Below, piece by piece: positions 48,277 through 59,516 of a stretch of 64,000 nucleotides of DNA (its first letter is position 1; each line of letters starts with the position of its first letter). Origin of the DNA: Sinorhizobium sp. RAC02 (GTDB lineage Bacteria; Pseudomonadota; Alphaproteobacteria; Rhizobiales; Rhizobiaceae); the NCBI RefSeq assembly GCF_001713395.1, contig NZ_CP016450.1, positions 1,550,001 through 1,614,000 on the forward strand, written 5' to 3'. The translations under genes and the position numbers were made by a program. A model generated the notes under the pieces. It saw only the letters and a program-made list of their open reading frames with translations, did no database searches and was not told the DNA's origin.

Positions 48277-49017
48277 CTATCCAAAAAACACGTCGCCGGC
48301 CGCGATCAGTCGCGTGCCGCCATCATCCGTCTCCAGTTTCAGGAGACCTGTATCATCAATTCCAGAAAAGCGCCCGGAAATAGAACGGTCGGGAAGATTG
48401 ACCGTTATGTTTTCGCCGATGCCGCCAGCCACCTGTTTCCAGCGTTCCATGATGGCCGAAATCCCGTGTCCGCTGTCCCAGAGCGACAGCGTTTCGGCCA
48501 TCGACTGGAAGAGATGGGCGAACAATTCGTCTGGGGAAGCGGAGGCACCGAAATCACGCAGCGTCGCGACCGGGTAGAGCCCGGCATCCGGCGCCACCGA
48601 CACGTTGATGCCGATACCGATCACCAGCCCATGTCGGCCATCTGGCAACGTTTCGCCTTCGATCAGGATGCCGCAGACCTTGCGGCGGTCGATGAGAATA
48701 TCGTTCGGCCACTTGATCACCACATCGGGGGCATCGAGCGGCATGATGCGGCTCACTGCACCCTGCACGGCCACGGCAACCGCCAACGGTAGGGAACCCA
48801 GTCGCTCCAGGGGGGCGGCGTCGATCAGCAGCAGAGAGGCATAGAGATTGCCGGGCTCGGAAAACCATGCCCGGCCGCGCCGGCCGCGCCCACCCGTCTG
48901 CCGTTGCGCAGTGATCCAGAGACCCGAAAGCGCGCCCTTTCGGGCGCGCTCCAGGCATTCCGTATTGGTCGAGCCCACATCGCTGAGCGCCTCATGGCGA
49001 AAGTCATCGAGTGACAT
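48277..49017 (-). CDS. birA: Biotin--[acetyl-CoA-carboxylase] ligase
   Basis: A 246-residue class I biotin ligase without an N-terminal DNA-binding domain. The biotinyl-AMP loop is GGRGRRGRAW (about residues 41-50), with WPNDI and GIGINV further on. It attaches biotin to AccB. ATG 49017 is my choice; an in-frame TTG at 49044 overlaps the nuoN stop and would add nine residues, suggesting translational coupling either way. Location after nuoN is conserved in rhizobia. Confidence 0.94.
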   Translation of the reverse strand: MSLDDFRHEALSDVGSTNTECLERARKGALSGLWITAQRQTGGRGRRGRAWFSEPGNLYASLLLIDAAPLERLGSLPLAVAVAVQGAVSRIMPLDAPDVVIKWPNDILIDRRKVCGILIEGETLPDGRHGLVIGIGINVSVAPDAGLYPVATLRDFGASASPDELFAHLFQSMAETLSLWDSGHGISAIMERWKQVAGGIGENITVNLPDRSISGRFSGIDDTGLLKLETDDGGTRLIAAGDVFFG

Positions 49018-49040
49018 CCGCCGAGGATTGCCGGACCCGC

Positions 49041-50483
49041 TCAAAAGAAGGTCCGTGCCGCGGTTTCAGCGGCGGCGCCGATCGGGCCGCCGATCAGCAC
49101 ATAGCCGAGAACGAACAGGCCGGAGAGACCGAAAACCAGTTTCAGTTCGCCGGCCGTGCGGGCGAATTCGCCGGTCGCCTCGTCGAACCACATCACCTTG
49201 ATGATGCGCAGGTAGTAGTAGGCGCCGACGACCGAGGCGAGCACGCCGATGATGGCAAGCGCATAGAGATGCGCTTCAATCGCCGCCATGAACACGAAGT
49301 ACTTGGCGAAGAAGCCTGCCATCGGCGGGATGCCGGCGAGCGAGAACATCAGGATCGTCAGCACGGTCGCCATGAACGGATTGGTCGAGGACAGACCGGC
49401 AAGATCGTCGATGTTCTCGACATTGCCGCCTTCCTTGCGGCGCATGGCGAGGATGCAGGCAAAGGTGCCGAGCGTCATGACCATGTAGATGAGCATGTAG
49501 AGTGCGACGCCGCGCACGCCGGCCATGGAGCCGGAGGCAAGGCCGACGAGCGCATAGCCCATGTGGCCGATCGAGGAATAGGCCATCAGGCGCTTGATGT
49601 TGCGCTGGCCGATTGCCGCGAAGGAACCGAGCAGCATGGAGGCAATCGAGATGAACACGATGACCTGCTGCCAGTCGGCAACGACGGGCTCGAAAGCCTC
49701 GATAACGATACGCACCAGCATGGCCATGGCGGCGACCTTGGGCGCAGCGGCAAAGAACGCCGTGACCGGGGTCGGCGCGCCTTCGTAGACGTCCGGCGTC
49801 CACATGTGGAACGGCACGGCCGAGATCTTGAAGGCGAGGCCGGCAAGGATGAACACCAGGCCGAAGACGAGGCCGAGCGAGCGGCCTTCTGCCGTCAGGG
49901 CAGCTGCAATTTCCTGGAAGCCGATCTGGCCGGTGAAGCCATAAACCAGCGACATGCCGTAGAGCAGCATGCCCGAGGAAAGGGCGCCGAGCACGAAGTA
50001 CTTCAGGCCGGCTTCCGTCGAGCGCAGGCTATCGCGGTTGATCGCGGCGACGACGTAGAGCGCCAGCGACTGGAGTTCCAGCGCGAGATAGAGCGACAGC
50101 AGGCTATTGGCCGAAATCATCAGCAACATGCCGAGCGTCGACAGCACGATGAGGACCGGGAACTCGAAACGGTCGAGTTGTTCCGAACGGGCATGGCCGA
50201 CGGTCATCACCATGGCGGTGATGGAACCGATCAGTGCCAGCACCTTCATGAACTTGGCGAAGGCGTCGGAGACGAAGGCGCCGCCATAGGCCTGGCCCTC
50301 ACCCGTGGCGAGCACCAGCCAGAGGCCGGAGATGATCAGCAGCGCGACGGCAAGGCCGGTGACGGTCGTGCCCGAGCGTTCGCCGGAAAAAACACCAATC
50401 ATCAGCAAGGCAAGCGCGCCGATGGCGAGAATGATCTCCGGGGTCGAGAGCTGAAGGCTGGCGAGGATTGTATCAGCAGTCAT
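49041..50483 (-). CDS. nuoN: NADH-quinone oxidoreductase subunit N
   Basis: A 480-residue antiporter-like membrane subunit with about fourteen helices. The lysine of the broken helix lies in [21 protein letters not shown] (around residues 215-235), a hallmark of proton-pumping subunits. It is the last canonical nuo gene; its stop overlaps the alternative birA start. It follows nuoM by 16 bp. Confidence 0.97.
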   Translation of the reverse strand: MTADTILASLQLSTPEIILAIGALALLMIGVFSGERSGTTVTGLAVALLIISGLWLVLATGEGQAYGGAFVSDAFAKFMKVLALIGSITAMVMTVGHARSEQLDRFEFPVLIVLSTLGMLLMISANSLLSLYLALELQSLALYVVAAINRDSLRSTEAGLKYFVLGALSSGMLLYGMSLVYGFTGQIGFQEIAAALTAEGRSLGLVFGLVFILAGLAFKISAVPFHMWTPDVYEGAPTPVTAFFAAAPKVAAMAMLVRIVIEAFEPVVADWQQVIVFISIASMLLGSFAAIGQRNIKRLMAYSSIGHMGYALVGLASGSMAGVRGVALYMLIYMVMTLGTFACILAMRRKEGGNVENIDDLAGLSSTNPFMATVLTILMFSLAGIPPMAGFFAKYFVFMAAIEAHLYALAIIGVLASVVGAYYYLRIIKVMWFDEATGEFARTAGELKLVFGLSGLFVLGYVLIGGPIGAAAETAARTFF

Positions 50484-50499
50484 GTCTTGGGTCCCGTCG

Positions 50500-52011
50500 T
50501 CAGTTCGCCGTCAGCGCAACGGATTGCGCCGCCTGCAGAGCCGCGGAGTAGTTATTGAGCAGCGCGTCGACCGAGGCCGCCGTCGCATCGAATACCGGCG
50601 CCGGATAGACACCGTAGAAGATCGTGAGGATCAGGAGCGGATAGAGCAGCAGCTTCTCACGCGCATCGAGATCGAGAAGCGACTTCAGGCTTTCCTTCTC
50701 GAGCGCACCGAAGATCACCCGGCGATAGAGCCAGAGCGCGTAGGAGGCCGAAAGGATGACGCCCGTGGTAGCGAACAGCGCCACCCAGGTATTGGCGCGG
50801 AAGATGCCGATCAGCGTCATGAATTCGCCGACGAAACCCGAAGTGCCGGGAAGGCCGACGTTTGCCATGGTGAAGATCATGAAGGCGACGGCATATTTCG
50901 GCATGTTGTTGACGAGGCCGCCATAGGCCGCGATCTCACGGGTGTGCAGCCGGTCATAGACGACGCCGACGCAGAGGAAGAGCGCGCCGGAGACGATGCC
51001 GTGCGACAGCATCTGGAAGATGGCGCCCTGAAGGCCCTGCGCGTTCGCCGCGAAGATGCCCATGGTGACGTAGCCCATATGGGCGACCGACGAATAGGCG
51101 ATCAGCTTCTTGATGTCGTCCTGCATCAGCGCCACCAGCGAGGTGTAGATGATGGCGATGACCGACAGCGCGAAGACGAAGGGTGCAAAGTAATCCGAAG
51201 CGAGCGGGAACATGGCGAGCGAGAAACGGATGAAACCGTAGCCGCCAAGCTTCAGGAGAACGCCGGCCAGGATGACCGAGCCCGCCGTCGGCGCCTGGAC
51301 GTGCGCGTCCGGAAGCCAGGTATGCACCGGCCACATCGGCATCTTCACCGCGAAGGAGGCGAAGAAGGCGAGCCACAGCCAGGTCTGCATATGGGCCGGG
51401 AAGTTATAGGCGAGCAGTTCCGTGATGTCCGTCGTGCCTGCCTGCCAGTACATCGCCATGATGGCGAGCAGCATCAGCACCGAGCCGAGCAGCGTGTAGA
51501 GGAAGAACTTGTAGGAGGCGTAGACGCGATCCTTGCCGCCCCACACGCCGATGATGATGAACATCGGAATGAGGCCGGCTTCGAAGAACACGTAGAACAG
51601 CACGATGTCGAGCGACACGAAGACGCCGACCATGAACACTTCCAGCAGCAGGAAGGCGATCATGTATTCGCGCAGGCGCTTCTCGACCGAATGCCAGCTT
51701 GCGAGCACGCAGAACGGCATCAGGAAGGTCGACAGGATGACGAACAGCATGGAAATGCCGTCGACGCCGAGATGGTAGGAAATGCCGGTGCCCAGCCATT
51801 CGGCCTTCTCGACCATCTGGAAGCCGGGATTCGCGTTGTCGAAACCGATCCAGATGAACAGCGAGAGCACGAAGGTGAAGACCGTCGTCAGCAGCGACAC
51901 GTTCAGGATGTTGCGGCGGCCATACGGGCTGTCTTCCCGCGTCAGCAGCAGAAGCGCCACGCCGACGAGCGGGAGGAAGGTGACCGCTGAAAGAATGGGC
52001 CAATCGGTCAT
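50500..52011 (-). CDS. nuoM: NADH-quinone oxidoreductase subunit M
   Basis: A 503-residue antiporter-like subunit of complex I. The conserved glutamate lies in the early helices and the lysine/His segment in [20 protein letters not shown], near residues 230-250. Hydrophobicity and length fit NuoM. Its start shares one base with the nuoL stop (52011), so the two are translationally coupled. Confidence 0.97.
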   Translation of the reverse strand: MTDWPILSAVTFLPLVGVALLLLTREDSPYGRRNILNVSLLTTVFTFVLSLFIWIGFDNANPGFQMVEKAEWLGTGISYHLGVDGISMLFVILSTFLMPFCVLASWHSVEKRLREYMIAFLLLEVFMVGVFVSLDIVLFYVFFEAGLIPMFIIIGVWGGKDRVYASYKFFLYTLLGSVLMLLAIMAMYWQAGTTDITELLAYNFPAHMQTWLWLAFFASFAVKMPMWPVHTWLPDAHVQAPTAGSVILAGVLLKLGGYGFIRFSLAMFPLASDYFAPFVFALSVIAIIYTSLVALMQDDIKKLIAYSSVAHMGYVTMGIFAANAQGLQGAIFQMLSHGIVSGALFLCVGVVYDRLHTREIAAYGGLVNNMPKYAVAFMIFTMANVGLPGTSGFVGEFMTLIGIFRANTWVALFATTGVILSASYALWLYRRVIFGALEKESLKSLLDLDAREKLLLYPLLILTIFYGVYPAPVFDATAASVDALLNNYSAALQAAQSVALTAN

Positions 52012-54008
52012 CAGAGGGAGCTCCCGAGCATCATCCAGGTGACGAGTGCTGCAATACCCAGCAGCATCGCGAATGCGTAGTGATAGAGGTAACCGGTCTG
52101 GAGGCGCACGACGCGATCCGTGACGTCCATGACGCGGGCGGCGATGCCGTTCGGGCCGAGGCCGTCGATGACGGAGCCGTCACCCTTCTTCCAGAGGAAC
52201 TTGCCGATCCGCATGGCGGGACGAACGAAGAGGAAGTCGTACAGTTCGTCGAAGTACCACTTGTTGAGCAGGAACTGGTAGAGGCCGCGATGCTGCTCGG
52301 CGAGGTACTTCGGCGTTTCCGGCGAGCGGATGTACATGTACCAGGCGGTGACGAAACCGATGGCCATGGCGGCGAACGGGCTCCACTTCACCCAGAGCGG
52401 GACGTGGTGATACTCGTTGACCAGCTCGTTTTCCGGCAGCGTGAACAGGGCGCCCTGCCAGAATTCGGCATAGTGATGCCCGAAGAAATACTCGACGAAG
52501 ATCACGCCCGCCACAACCGCACCGGCGGCCAGCAGATAGAGCGGGATCAGCATGACGGCAGGCGATTCGTGCACATGGTGCATGACGTCAGCGGAGGCGC
52601 GCGGCTTGCCGAAGAAGGTCATGAAGGCCAGGCGCCAGGAGTAGAAGCTCGTGAAGAGCGCCGCGATGACCAGCATCACGAAGGCGAAGCCGGCGACCGG
52701 GCTATGCGAAGCGAAGGTCGATTCGATGATCGCGTCCTTCGAGAAGAAGCCGGCGAAACCGATGACCGTGCCCGGGATGCCGACGCCGGTCAGCGCCAGC
52801 GTGCCGATCGTCATCATCCAGAAGGTGATCGGGATGTGTTTGCGCAAGCCGCCCATGTAGCGCATGTCCTGCTCGCCATCGACGGCGTGGATGACCGAGC
52901 CGGCGCCAAGGAACAGGAGCGCCTTGAAGAAGGCGTGCGTGAAGAGGTGGAAGATCGCCGCGCCATAAGCGCCGATGCCGAGCGCGACGAACATGTAGCC
53001 GAGCTGCGAGCAGGTCGAATAGGCGATGACGCGCTTGATGTCGTTCTGCACGAGACCGACCGTCGCCGCGAAGAAAGCGGTGATAGCACCGACGAGCGTC
53101 ACAACCATGAGAGCGGTGTGCGACAGTTCGAACAGCGGCGACATGCGGGCGACGAGGAAGACACCGGCGGTGACCATGGTGGCGGCATGGATGAGGGCTG
53201 ACACCGGGGTCGGGCCTTCCATGGCGTCCGGCAGCCAGGTGTGCAGCAGGAACTGTGCCGACTTGCCCATCGCGCCCATGAAGAGCAGCAGGCAGGTGGC
53301 GGTCAGCGCATGCGACTTGTCGAGCGTCATGCCGAAGAGGTTGATGACGGACGCGGTCGCATCCGCTGCACCTTCGGCCGGCAGGTAGGTCGCGGCGGTG
53401 GCGAAGATCGTCTCCAGGTTGATCGAGCCGAACAGCACGAAGACGCTGGAAATGCCCAGGATGAAACCGAAGTCGCCGACGCGGTTGACGATGAAGGCCT
53501 TCATGGCGGCAGCGCAGGCCGACGGCTTCTTGTACCAGAAGCCGATCAACAGGTAGGACGCCAGGCCCACGCCTTCCCAGCCGAAGAACATCTGGAGAAG
53601 GTTGTCCGACGTCACCAGCATGAGCATGGCGAAGGTGAAGAGCGAGAGATAGGCGAAGAAGCGCGGCCGATGCGGGTCGTGGTGCATGTAGCCGATCGAG
53701 TAGACGTGCACGAGCGTCGAGACCGAGTTCACGACGACGAGCATGACGGCCGTCAGCGTATCGACGCGGAACGCCCATTCGACATCGAAGCCGCCGGACT
53801 GGATCCAGCGCAGCACGCTGACCTTGACCATCTCCGTCTCGCCCATCGCGACGTCGAAGAAGACGATCCAAGACAGGACTGCCGCCAGGATCATGAAGCC
53901 GGAGGTGACGTATTCGGACGCCTTGGCGCCGATGGCATTGCCGCCGATGCCGGCGATCAGGAAGCCGGTCAAAGGAAGGAAGACGATTGCCTTGATGATG
54001 GTATCCAT
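52011..54008 (-). CDS. nuoL: NADH-quinone oxidoreductase subunit L
   Basis: A 665-residue antiporter-like subunit with sixteen helices and the C-terminal lateral arm. [19 protein letters not shown] and [20 protein letters not shown] are typical. It carries the distal proton channel. nuoK ends 7 bp upstream. Confidence 0.97.
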   Translation of the reverse strand: MDTIIKAIVFLPLTGFLIAGIGGNAIGAKASEYVTSGFMILAAVLSWIVFFDVAMGETEMVKVSVLRWIQSGGFDVEWAFRVDTLTAVMLVVVNSVSTLVHVYSIGYMHHDPHRPRFFAYLSLFTFAMLMLVTSDNLLQMFFGWEGVGLASYLLIGFWYKKPSACAAAMKAFIVNRVGDFGFILGISSVFVLFGSINLETIFATAATYLPAEGAADATASVINLFGMTLDKSHALTATCLLLFMGAMGKSAQFLLHTWLPDAMEGPTPVSALIHAATMVTAGVFLVARMSPLFELSHTALMVVTLVGAITAFFAATVGLVQNDIKRVIAYSTCSQLGYMFVALGIGAYGAAIFHLFTHAFFKALLFLGAGSVIHAVDGEQDMRYMGGLRKHIPITFWMMTIGTLALTGVGIPGTVIGFAGFFSKDAIIESTFASHSPVAGFAFVMLVIAALFTSFYSWRLAFMTFFGKPRASADVMHHVHESPAVMLIPLYLLAAGAVVAGVIFVEYFFGHHYAEFWQGALFTLPENELVNEYHHVPLWVKWSPFAAMAIGFVTAWYMYIRSPETPKYLAEQHRGLYQFLLNKWYFDELYDFLFVRPAMRIGKFLWKKGDGSVIDGLGPNGIAARVMDVTDRVVRLQTGYLYHYAFAMLLGIAALVTWMMLGSSL

Positions 54009-54015
54009 GACCCGA

Positions 54016-54324
54016 TCAGCCCTTCATCATATTGACGTCTTCGACGGCGATCGAACCGCGGTTGCGGTAGAAGACGACGAGAATTGCAAGACCGATGGCC
54101 GCTTCCGCAGCCGCGACGGTCAGAATGAACAGCGCGAAGACCTGGCCGACGATATCGTTCAGGAAGGCCGAGAACGCGACCATGTTGATGTTGACCGACA
54201 GCAGGATGAGCTCGATCGACATCAGGATGACGATGACGTTCTTCCGGTTCAGGAAGATGCCGAAGACGCCCAGGGTGAAGAGGATGGCGCTGACGGTGAG
54301 ATAGTGGGAAATACCGATTTCCAT
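54016..54324 (-). CDS. nuoK: NADH-quinone oxidoreductase subunit K
   Basis: A 102-residue three-helix subunit. The membrane glutamates are in [17 protein letters not shown] and in the third helix ([12 protein letters not shown]). Length is normal. It lies between nuoJ (27 bp) and nuoL (7 bp). Confidence 0.97.
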   Translation of the reverse strand: MEIGISHYLTVSAILFTLGVFGIFLNRKNVIVILMSIELILLSVNINMVAFSAFLNDIVGQVFALFILTVAAAEAAIGLAILVVFYRNRGSIAVEDVNMMKG

Positions 54325-54351
54325 AATGTTTTTCCTTGGTCCCGCGCTGCC

Positions 54352-54966
54352 TCAGATGCCCTGGCCGGGCTTCACCTTGACGACCTCGACAGCGGTTTCC
54401 GGCGTGCGGGCAACCTGCTGCGAGATGTTCTGGCGTTTGATATGTGGCTTGTGGCGCAGCGTCAGCACGATCGCACCGATCATCGCGACGAGCAGCACGA
54501 GGCCGGCGATCTGGAAGAAGTAGATGTAATGCGTATAGAGCACGTCGCCGAGGGCGGCCGTGTTCGTCCGCTCGGAGACCGGCGGGATCGGCATCGAAAT
54601 GTTGCTGGCGATTTCCGGCGAGAAGGTCGAGCCGCCAACGACGATGACAAGCTCGGCCGCAAGGATGAGACCGATCAGCGCGCCGACCGGAGCATATTCA
54701 AGCGCGCCGGACCGTAGCTCGGCGAAATCGATGTCGAGCATCATCACGACGAAGAGGAAGAGAACCGCGACCGCGCCGACATAGACGACGAGCAGGATCA
54801 TCGCCAGGAACTCGGCGCCCGTCAGCAGGAACAGGCCCGCCGAATTGAAGAAGGTGAGGATCAGGAACAACACGGAATAAACCGGGTTCCTCGACGCAAT
54901 CACCATGAAGGCGGACGCCACCGCCACGAAGGCGAAGAGATAGAAGAATAGAGCCTGCAGACCCAT
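54352..54966 (-). CDS. nuoJ: NADH-quinone oxidoreductase subunit J
   Basis: A 204-residue subunit with five helices and the conserved ILLVVYVGAVAVLFLFVVMM stretch of the third helix (about residues 56-75), which becomes a pi-bulge in complex I. The C-terminal tail is polar. It is 101 bp from nuoI; that gap holds a hairpin. Confidence 0.97.
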   Translation of the reverse strand: MGLQALFFYLFAFVAVASAFMVIASRNPVYSVLFLILTFFNSAGLFLLTGAEFLAMILLVVYVGAVAVLFLFVVMMLDIDFAELRSGALEYAPVGALIGLILAAELVIVVGGSTFSPEIASNISMPIPPVSERTNTAALGDVLYTHYIYFFQIAGLVLLVAMIGAIVLTLRHKPHIKRQNISQQVARTPETAVEVVKVKPGQGI

Positions 54967-55015
54967 TTTGGTGCCTTTTCGTCTTCCCCGGAGAAGGTCC
55001 CCCTCCCCCGTCGAA

Positions 55016-55038
55016 GCCTGACGATCCTTTCGTCAGGC
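55016..55038 (-). other. Perfect 9-bp stem-loop between nuoI and nuoJ
   Basis: GCCTGACGA (55016-55024) and TCGTCAGGC (55030-55038) enclose a 5-nt loop inside the nuo transcript. No U-run follows on the minus strand. It may act as a processing or stability element. Confidence 0.55.
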
Positions 55039-55067
55039 ACTTCAAGTTCATTTTGCCTTTCCGCCGA

Positions 55068-55559
55068 TCAGCGGTAAGGCGAGTCGATAGCGATGTTGCG
55101 GGCAATTTCCCGCTCCCAGCGATCGCCGTTCTCGAGCAGCTTCTGCTTGTCGTAGTAAAGCTCTTCGCGCGTCTCGGTCGCGAACTCGAAGTTCGGGCCT
55201 TCGACGATGGCGTCGACCGGGCAGGCTTCCTGGCAGAAGCCGCAATAGATGCACTTCACCATGTCGATGTCGTAACGCACCGTGCGGCGCGTGCCGTCAT
55301 TACGGCGGGGACCCGCCTCGATGGTGATGGCCTGAGCGGGACAGATCGCTTCGCAGAGCTTGCAGGCGATGCAGCGCTCTTCGCCGTTCGGGTAACGGCG
55401 CAGCGCGTGTTCGCCGCGGAAGCGCGGAGAAACCGGCCCCTTTTCGAAGGGATAGTTCACCGTCGCCTTCGGGCGGAAGAAGTAGCGCATCGACAGGAAG
55501 AACGCGCCGACGAATTCCTTGAGGAACAGCGAATTTACGGCTTGTGAGAGACTAGCCAT
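55068..55559 (-). CDS. nuoI: NADH-quinone oxidoreductase subunit I
   Basis: A 163-residue ferredoxin-like subunit carrying clusters N6a and N6b, with two CxxCxxCxxxCP motifs ([12 protein letters not shown] near residue 63 and [12 protein letters not shown] near 102). ATG 55559 ([10 protein letters not shown]) is preferred over 55571. It bridges the peripheral and membrane arms. Confidence 0.97.
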   Translation of the reverse strand: MASLSQAVNSLFLKEFVGAFFLSMRYFFRPKATVNYPFEKGPVSPRFRGEHALRRYPNGEERCIACKLCEAICPAQAITIEAGPRRNDGTRRTVRYDIDMVKCIYCGFCQEACPVDAIVEGPNFEFATETREELYYDKQKLLENGDRWEREIARNIAIDSPYR

Positions 55560-55595
55560 TTCAAGCTCCAATGCTGCTGATGGTCAGGGTGGTCC

Positions 55596-56642
55596 TCATG
55601 CGGACCAGCCCGTGAGCTTCAGCACGAATGCAACGATAACGACCATGGCGAGCGAGATCGGAAGAAAAACCTTCCAGCCAAGACGCATGAGCTGGTCGTA
55701 GCGGTAGCGCGGCACGAAAGCCTTCACCATCGCGAACATGAAGAAGACGAAGGATGCCTTCAGAACGAACCAGATGATGCCCGGGACCCAGTTGAGGAAC
55801 CAGACGTCGACCGGAGGCAGCCAGCCGCCGAGAAAGAGGATCGTCGTCAGAGCGCACATCAGGCAGATGGCGGCATATTCGCCGAGCATGAACATCATGT
55901 ACGGGGTCGAGCCGTATTCGACCATGAAACCGGCGACTAGTTCGGATTCCGCTTCCGGAAGGTCGAAGGGCGGGCGGTTCGTTTCGGCCAGCGCCGAGAT
56001 GAAGAACACCACGAACATCGGGAACAGCGCCAGCCAGTGCCAGTCGAGGAACGAGCCCGGCAGGCCGATCATCGTGCCGACGCCGTCACGCTGCGAGTTG
56101 ACGATGTCCGTCAGGTTCAGCGAACCGACGCAGAGCAGAACGGTGACGATGACGAAGCCGATCGAGACTTCGTAGGAGACCATCTGCGCTGCGGAACGGA
56201 GTGCACCGAGGAACGGGTACTTCGAGTTCGAAGCCCAGCCGCCCATGATGATGCCATACACTTCAAGCGACGAGATCGCGAAGATGTAGAGGATGCCGAC
56301 ATTGATGTTGGCAATCACCCAGCCGTCGTTGAGCGGCACGACCGCCCAGGTAGCGAGCGCCAGCGTCACGGAGACGAGCGGCGCCAGAAGGAAAATCACC
56401 TTGTTGGCGGTTGCCGGGATCACCGGCTCTTTGAAGACGAACTTCAAGAGGTCGGCGAAGGACTGGAACAGACCCCACGGGCCGACGACGTTCGGGCCGC
56501 GACGCAACTGCACGGCGGCCCAGATCTTGCGGTCGGCGAGAAGCACATAGGCGATGAAAACCAGCAGCGCGACCAGCAGCAGAAGCGACTGGGCCACCAT
56601 GATCAGGCCAGGCCAAACGTAGGTCGAAATGAAAGCGTCCAT
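55596..56642 (-). CDS. nuoH: NADH-quinone oxidoreductase subunit H
   Basis: A 348-residue membrane subunit forming the quinone chamber. [22 protein letters not shown] at about residues 42-63, the acidic loop [18 protein letters not shown] near 225 and [14 protein letters not shown] near 310 are family hallmarks. It lies 20 bp after nuoG. Confidence 0.97.
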   Translation of the reverse strand: MDAFISTYVWPGLIMVAQSLLLLVALLVFIAYVLLADRKIWAAVQLRRGPNVVGPWGLFQSFADLLKFVFKEPVIPATANKVIFLLAPLVSVTLALATWAVVPLNDGWVIANINVGILYIFAISSLEVYGIIMGGWASNSKYPFLGALRSAAQMVSYEVSIGFVIVTVLLCVGSLNLTDIVNSQRDGVGTMIGLPGSFLDWHWLALFPMFVVFFISALAETNRPPFDLPEAESELVAGFMVEYGSTPYMMFMLGEYAAICLMCALTTILFLGGWLPPVDVWFLNWVPGIIWFVLKASFVFFMFAMVKAFVPRYRYDQLMRLGWKVFLPISLAMVVIVAFVLKLTGWSA

Positions 56643-56662
56643 AACGTCTTATTCCTTCGCGC

Positions 56663-58741
56663 TCATTCCGCCGCGGCTTTGAAATTATTGCGGGCAAGCG
56701 CCGAGCATTCGGCCATGACCGCCGAGGCGCGCGCTATTGGGTTCGTCAAATAGAAGTCTTTGATCGGAGACGCAAACCCGGAATTCGCCATCGTCCCGCC
56801 TTTTTTCGCAAGTGCGGAAAGATCGGCGATTTCACCGCGCGCAATCTCGTCGATCGCGGCGAAATGCGGGTGTGCGGCATGGAGTTTTGCACGCAGCTGC
56901 ACGAGCGAATCGAACGGCAGCGTGTGTCCGAGCACGTCGGAAAGTGCACGCAGGATAGCCCAGTCTTCGCGGGCATCGCCCGGTGCGAAGCCGGCGCGGC
57001 TGCCCATCTGGACGCGGCCTTCGGTGTTGACCCAGGTGCCCGACTTCTCGGTGTAGGTCGCGCCCGGCAGGATGACGTCGGCGACATGCGCCGCATTGTC
57101 GCCGTGCGAACCGATATAGACCGTGAAGGCGGTCTTCTTGGCGAAATCCATTTCGTCAGCGCCGAGCAGGAAGAGCACGTCGGTGCCATCAAGCATGTCG
57201 GCCGCCGTCTTGCCGCCCTCACCCGGCACGAAGCCGAGGTCGAGGCCGCCGACGCGGGAGGCTGCGGTGTGCAGAACGGCAAGACCGTTCCAGTCCGCCT
57301 TTACCGCACCGACTTTTTCTGCGAGCGCCGTGACAGCCGAGAGAACCGCCAGGCCATCGGCACGCGACAGCGCGCCCTGGCCGACGATGATCATCGGGCG
57401 CTCGGCCTTCTTCAGCTTGGCGGCGAACTTGGCCGAACCGCCGACGAGGCCGGAAAGCGTTTCCGTGCCGGCGCCGAGATATTCGTAGCCGTAGCGCAGC
57501 TCGCCCTGTTCGCCGATCACGCCGATCGGGAAGTTGTCCATGCGCCAGCGCTTGCGGATGCGCGCGTTGAGCACGGCAGCCTCGAGGCGCGGGTTGGAGC
57601 CGACGATCAGAAGAGCGTCCGCCTGCTCGATGCCTTCGATGGTCGGGTTGAAGAGGTAGCTGGCGCGGCCAAGCGACGGGTCAAGCTGCGAACCGTCCTG
57701 GCGGCAGTCGATGTTGCTCGAGCCGAGCGCGGTCATCAGCTCGCGCAGCGCATACATTTCCTCGACGGAAGCGAGGTCGCCGGCGATCGCGCCGATGCGG
57801 TCACCGGAGGTGCCGGCAACGGCCGTCTTAATGGCGCCGAAAGCGTCCGCCCAGCTTGCCGGCTGGAGACGGCCGTCCTTGCGGACATAGGGGCGGTCGA
57901 GACGCTGGGTTTTCAGGCCATCCCAGATGAAGCGGGTCTTGTCGGAAATCCACTCTTCGTTGATCTCTTCATTGACGCGCGGCAGGATGCGCATGACTTC
58001 GCGGCCGCGCGTATCGACGCGGATCGCCGAGCCGACGGCGTCCATGACGTCGATCGATTCGGTCTTGTTCAGTTCCCACGGACGGGCCGTGAAGGCGAAG
58101 GGCTTGGAGGTCAAAGCGCCGACCGGGCAAAGGTCGACCACGTTGCCCTGAAGCTCGGATGTCATGGCCTGTTCGAGATAGGTGGTGATCTCGGCATCCT
58201 CGCCGCGGCCGATCAGGCCAAGCTCGGTGATGCCGGCGACTTCCGTCGTGAAGCGAACGCAGCGCGTGCAGTGAATGCAGCGGTTCATAATCGTCTTGAC
58301 GAGCGGGCCAATATACTTGTCCTCGACGGCGCGCTTGTTTTCCGAGTAGCGCGAACTGTCGATGCCGAAGGCCATCGCCTGGTCCTGCAGGTCGCATTCG
58401 CCGCCCTGGTCGCAGATCGGGCAATCGAGCGGATGGTTGATGAGCAGGAACTCCATCACACCTTCGCGCGCCTTCTTGACCATCGGCGTGGTCGTGAAGA
58501 CTTCCGGCGCTTCGCCGTTCGGGCCGGGGCGCAGGTCGCGCACGCTCATGGCGCAGGAGGCTGCCGGCTTCGGCGGACCGCCCTTCACCTCGACGAGACA
58601 CATGCGGCAGTTGCCGGCAACCGACAGCCGCTCGTGGAAACAGAAGCGCGGAACCTCGGCGCCCGCCTCCTCACACGCCTGAAGCAGCGTGAAGTGATCC
58701 GGGACTTCGATTTCTTTTCCGTCGACTTTCAGCTTTGCCAT
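56663..58741 (-). CDS. nuoG: NADH-quinone oxidoreductase subunit G
   Basis: A 692-residue iron-sulfur subunit. The N-terminal 2Fe-2S site includes [18 protein letters not shown]. The [18 protein letters not shown] block and the [10 protein letters not shown] cluster follow, then a long molybdopterin-oxidoreductase-like domain that binds no cofactor. Length fits alphaproteobacterial NuoG. A 123-bp gap separates it from the upstream HhH protein gene. Confidence 0.97.
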   Translation of the reverse strand: MAKLKVDGKEIEVPDHFTLLQACEEAGAEVPRFCFHERLSVAGNCRMCLVEVKGGPPKPAASCAMSVRDLRPGPNGEAPEVFTTTPMVKKAREGVMEFLLINHPLDCPICDQGGECDLQDQAMAFGIDSSRYSENKRAVEDKYIGPLVKTIMNRCIHCTRCVRFTTEVAGITELGLIGRGEDAEITTYLEQAMTSELQGNVVDLCPVGALTSKPFAFTARPWELNKTESIDVMDAVGSAIRVDTRGREVMRILPRVNEEINEEWISDKTRFIWDGLKTQRLDRPYVRKDGRLQPASWADAFGAIKTAVAGTSGDRIGAIAGDLASVEEMYALRELMTALGSSNIDCRQDGSQLDPSLGRASYLFNPTIEGIEQADALLIVGSNPRLEAAVLNARIRKRWRMDNFPIGVIGEQGELRYGYEYLGAGTETLSGLVGGSAKFAAKLKKAERPMIIVGQGALSRADGLAVLSAVTALAEKVGAVKADWNGLAVLHTAASRVGGLDLGFVPGEGGKTAADMLDGTDVLFLLGADEMDFAKKTAFTVYIGSHGDNAAHVADVILPGATYTEKSGTWVNTEGRVQMGSRAGFAPGDAREDWAILRALSDVLGHTLPFDSLVQLRAKLHAAHPHFAAIDEIARGEIADLSALAKKGGTMANSGFASPIKDFYLTNPIARASAVMAECSALARNNFKAAAE

Positions 58742-58864
58742 ATCTGCTTTCCCGCTTTTGACGTGGAACCCCGCGTCTCGCCAGCGCCATTCTCTCCGGC
58801 TTTCGTTTCGGGTCTTTGCCCGTCCCTTCGGCCTTTGTTCCTATTCGCCAGTTCCGGTGGAGCC

Positions 58865-59512
58865 TTAGCCCCTGCCCTTCACCAGCGCCTTTGCCTGCTC
58901 CACCCAGCCGTCGCGGACGATCCGTCCGCCAAAACCGAGTTCGGCTTCAATCCTTGCCACATCCGCTGCCTTCAAGGCCGCGATGTCGGCATAACGCCGG
59001 ATACCCATGCCATTCAGCACCTGCTCCAGCTTCGGCCCGATACCCGAAATCGCTTTCAGGTCATCGGCCTTGGCGGCTTTCGCCACCGGCGCCTTGCGCA
59101 CCGGCTTTGCTTCCACCGTCTTCGGCGTCGCGCTTTTTTCGCGCGCCACCTTTGCCTTCTCTTCAGCAGCCGGCTCTTGCGCCTTCGCCACCGGCTCCTG
59201 CGGAACCACCGTCAATACCGGCCTGGCCTCGGCCTGTTCCACCGCCTTGGCCGTGACGTCGACCGTCTCGTCGAACACCACCCTGGCCCGCTCCGTCGCG
59301 TTCTGCATCAGGCCCAGCATCATCCCGGCCATCTGGCCCGCAATGCCAAACCCGATCGCCGTCGTTGCAGCCATTGCCGCCACGGGATCAGCCATAACCG
59401 GCATGCCCGGCATCTGCTTCAACCACGGCGCCAGACTGAACGGATCGTCGCCGGCGGCTGTTGCCGGCGGAACTCTGGTTGCATTCGCATCCTGTCCTGC
59501 CGGCTTCGTCAT
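58865..59512 (-). CDS. Helix-hairpin-helix protein in the nuo operon
   Basis: A 215-residue protein between nuoF and nuoG. Residues 35-75 are hydrophobic (AAMAATTAIGFGIAGQMAGM), suggesting membrane contact, followed by an Ala/Lys/Pro-rich linker. The last 65 residues, starting DDLKAISGIGPKLEQVLNGM and ending WVEQAKALVKG, form a helix-hairpin-helix module of the kind often tied to rhizobial ribosomal L21 and NuoE. The same module ends NuoE here. ATG 59512 is the sensible start (5 bp after nuoF stop). Role in complex I is inferred from position. Confidence 0.8.
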   Translation of the reverse strand: MTKPAGQDANATRVPPATAAGDDPFSLAPWLKQMPGMPVMADPVAAMAATTAIGFGIAGQMAGMMLGLMQNATERARVVFDETVDVTAKAVEQAEARPVLTVVPQEPVAKAQEPAAEEKAKVAREKSATPKTVEAKPVRKAPVAKAAKADDLKAISGIGPKLEQVLNGMGIRRYADIAALKAADVARIEAELGFGGRIVRDGWVEQAKALVKGRG

Positions 59513-59516
59513 CGCC

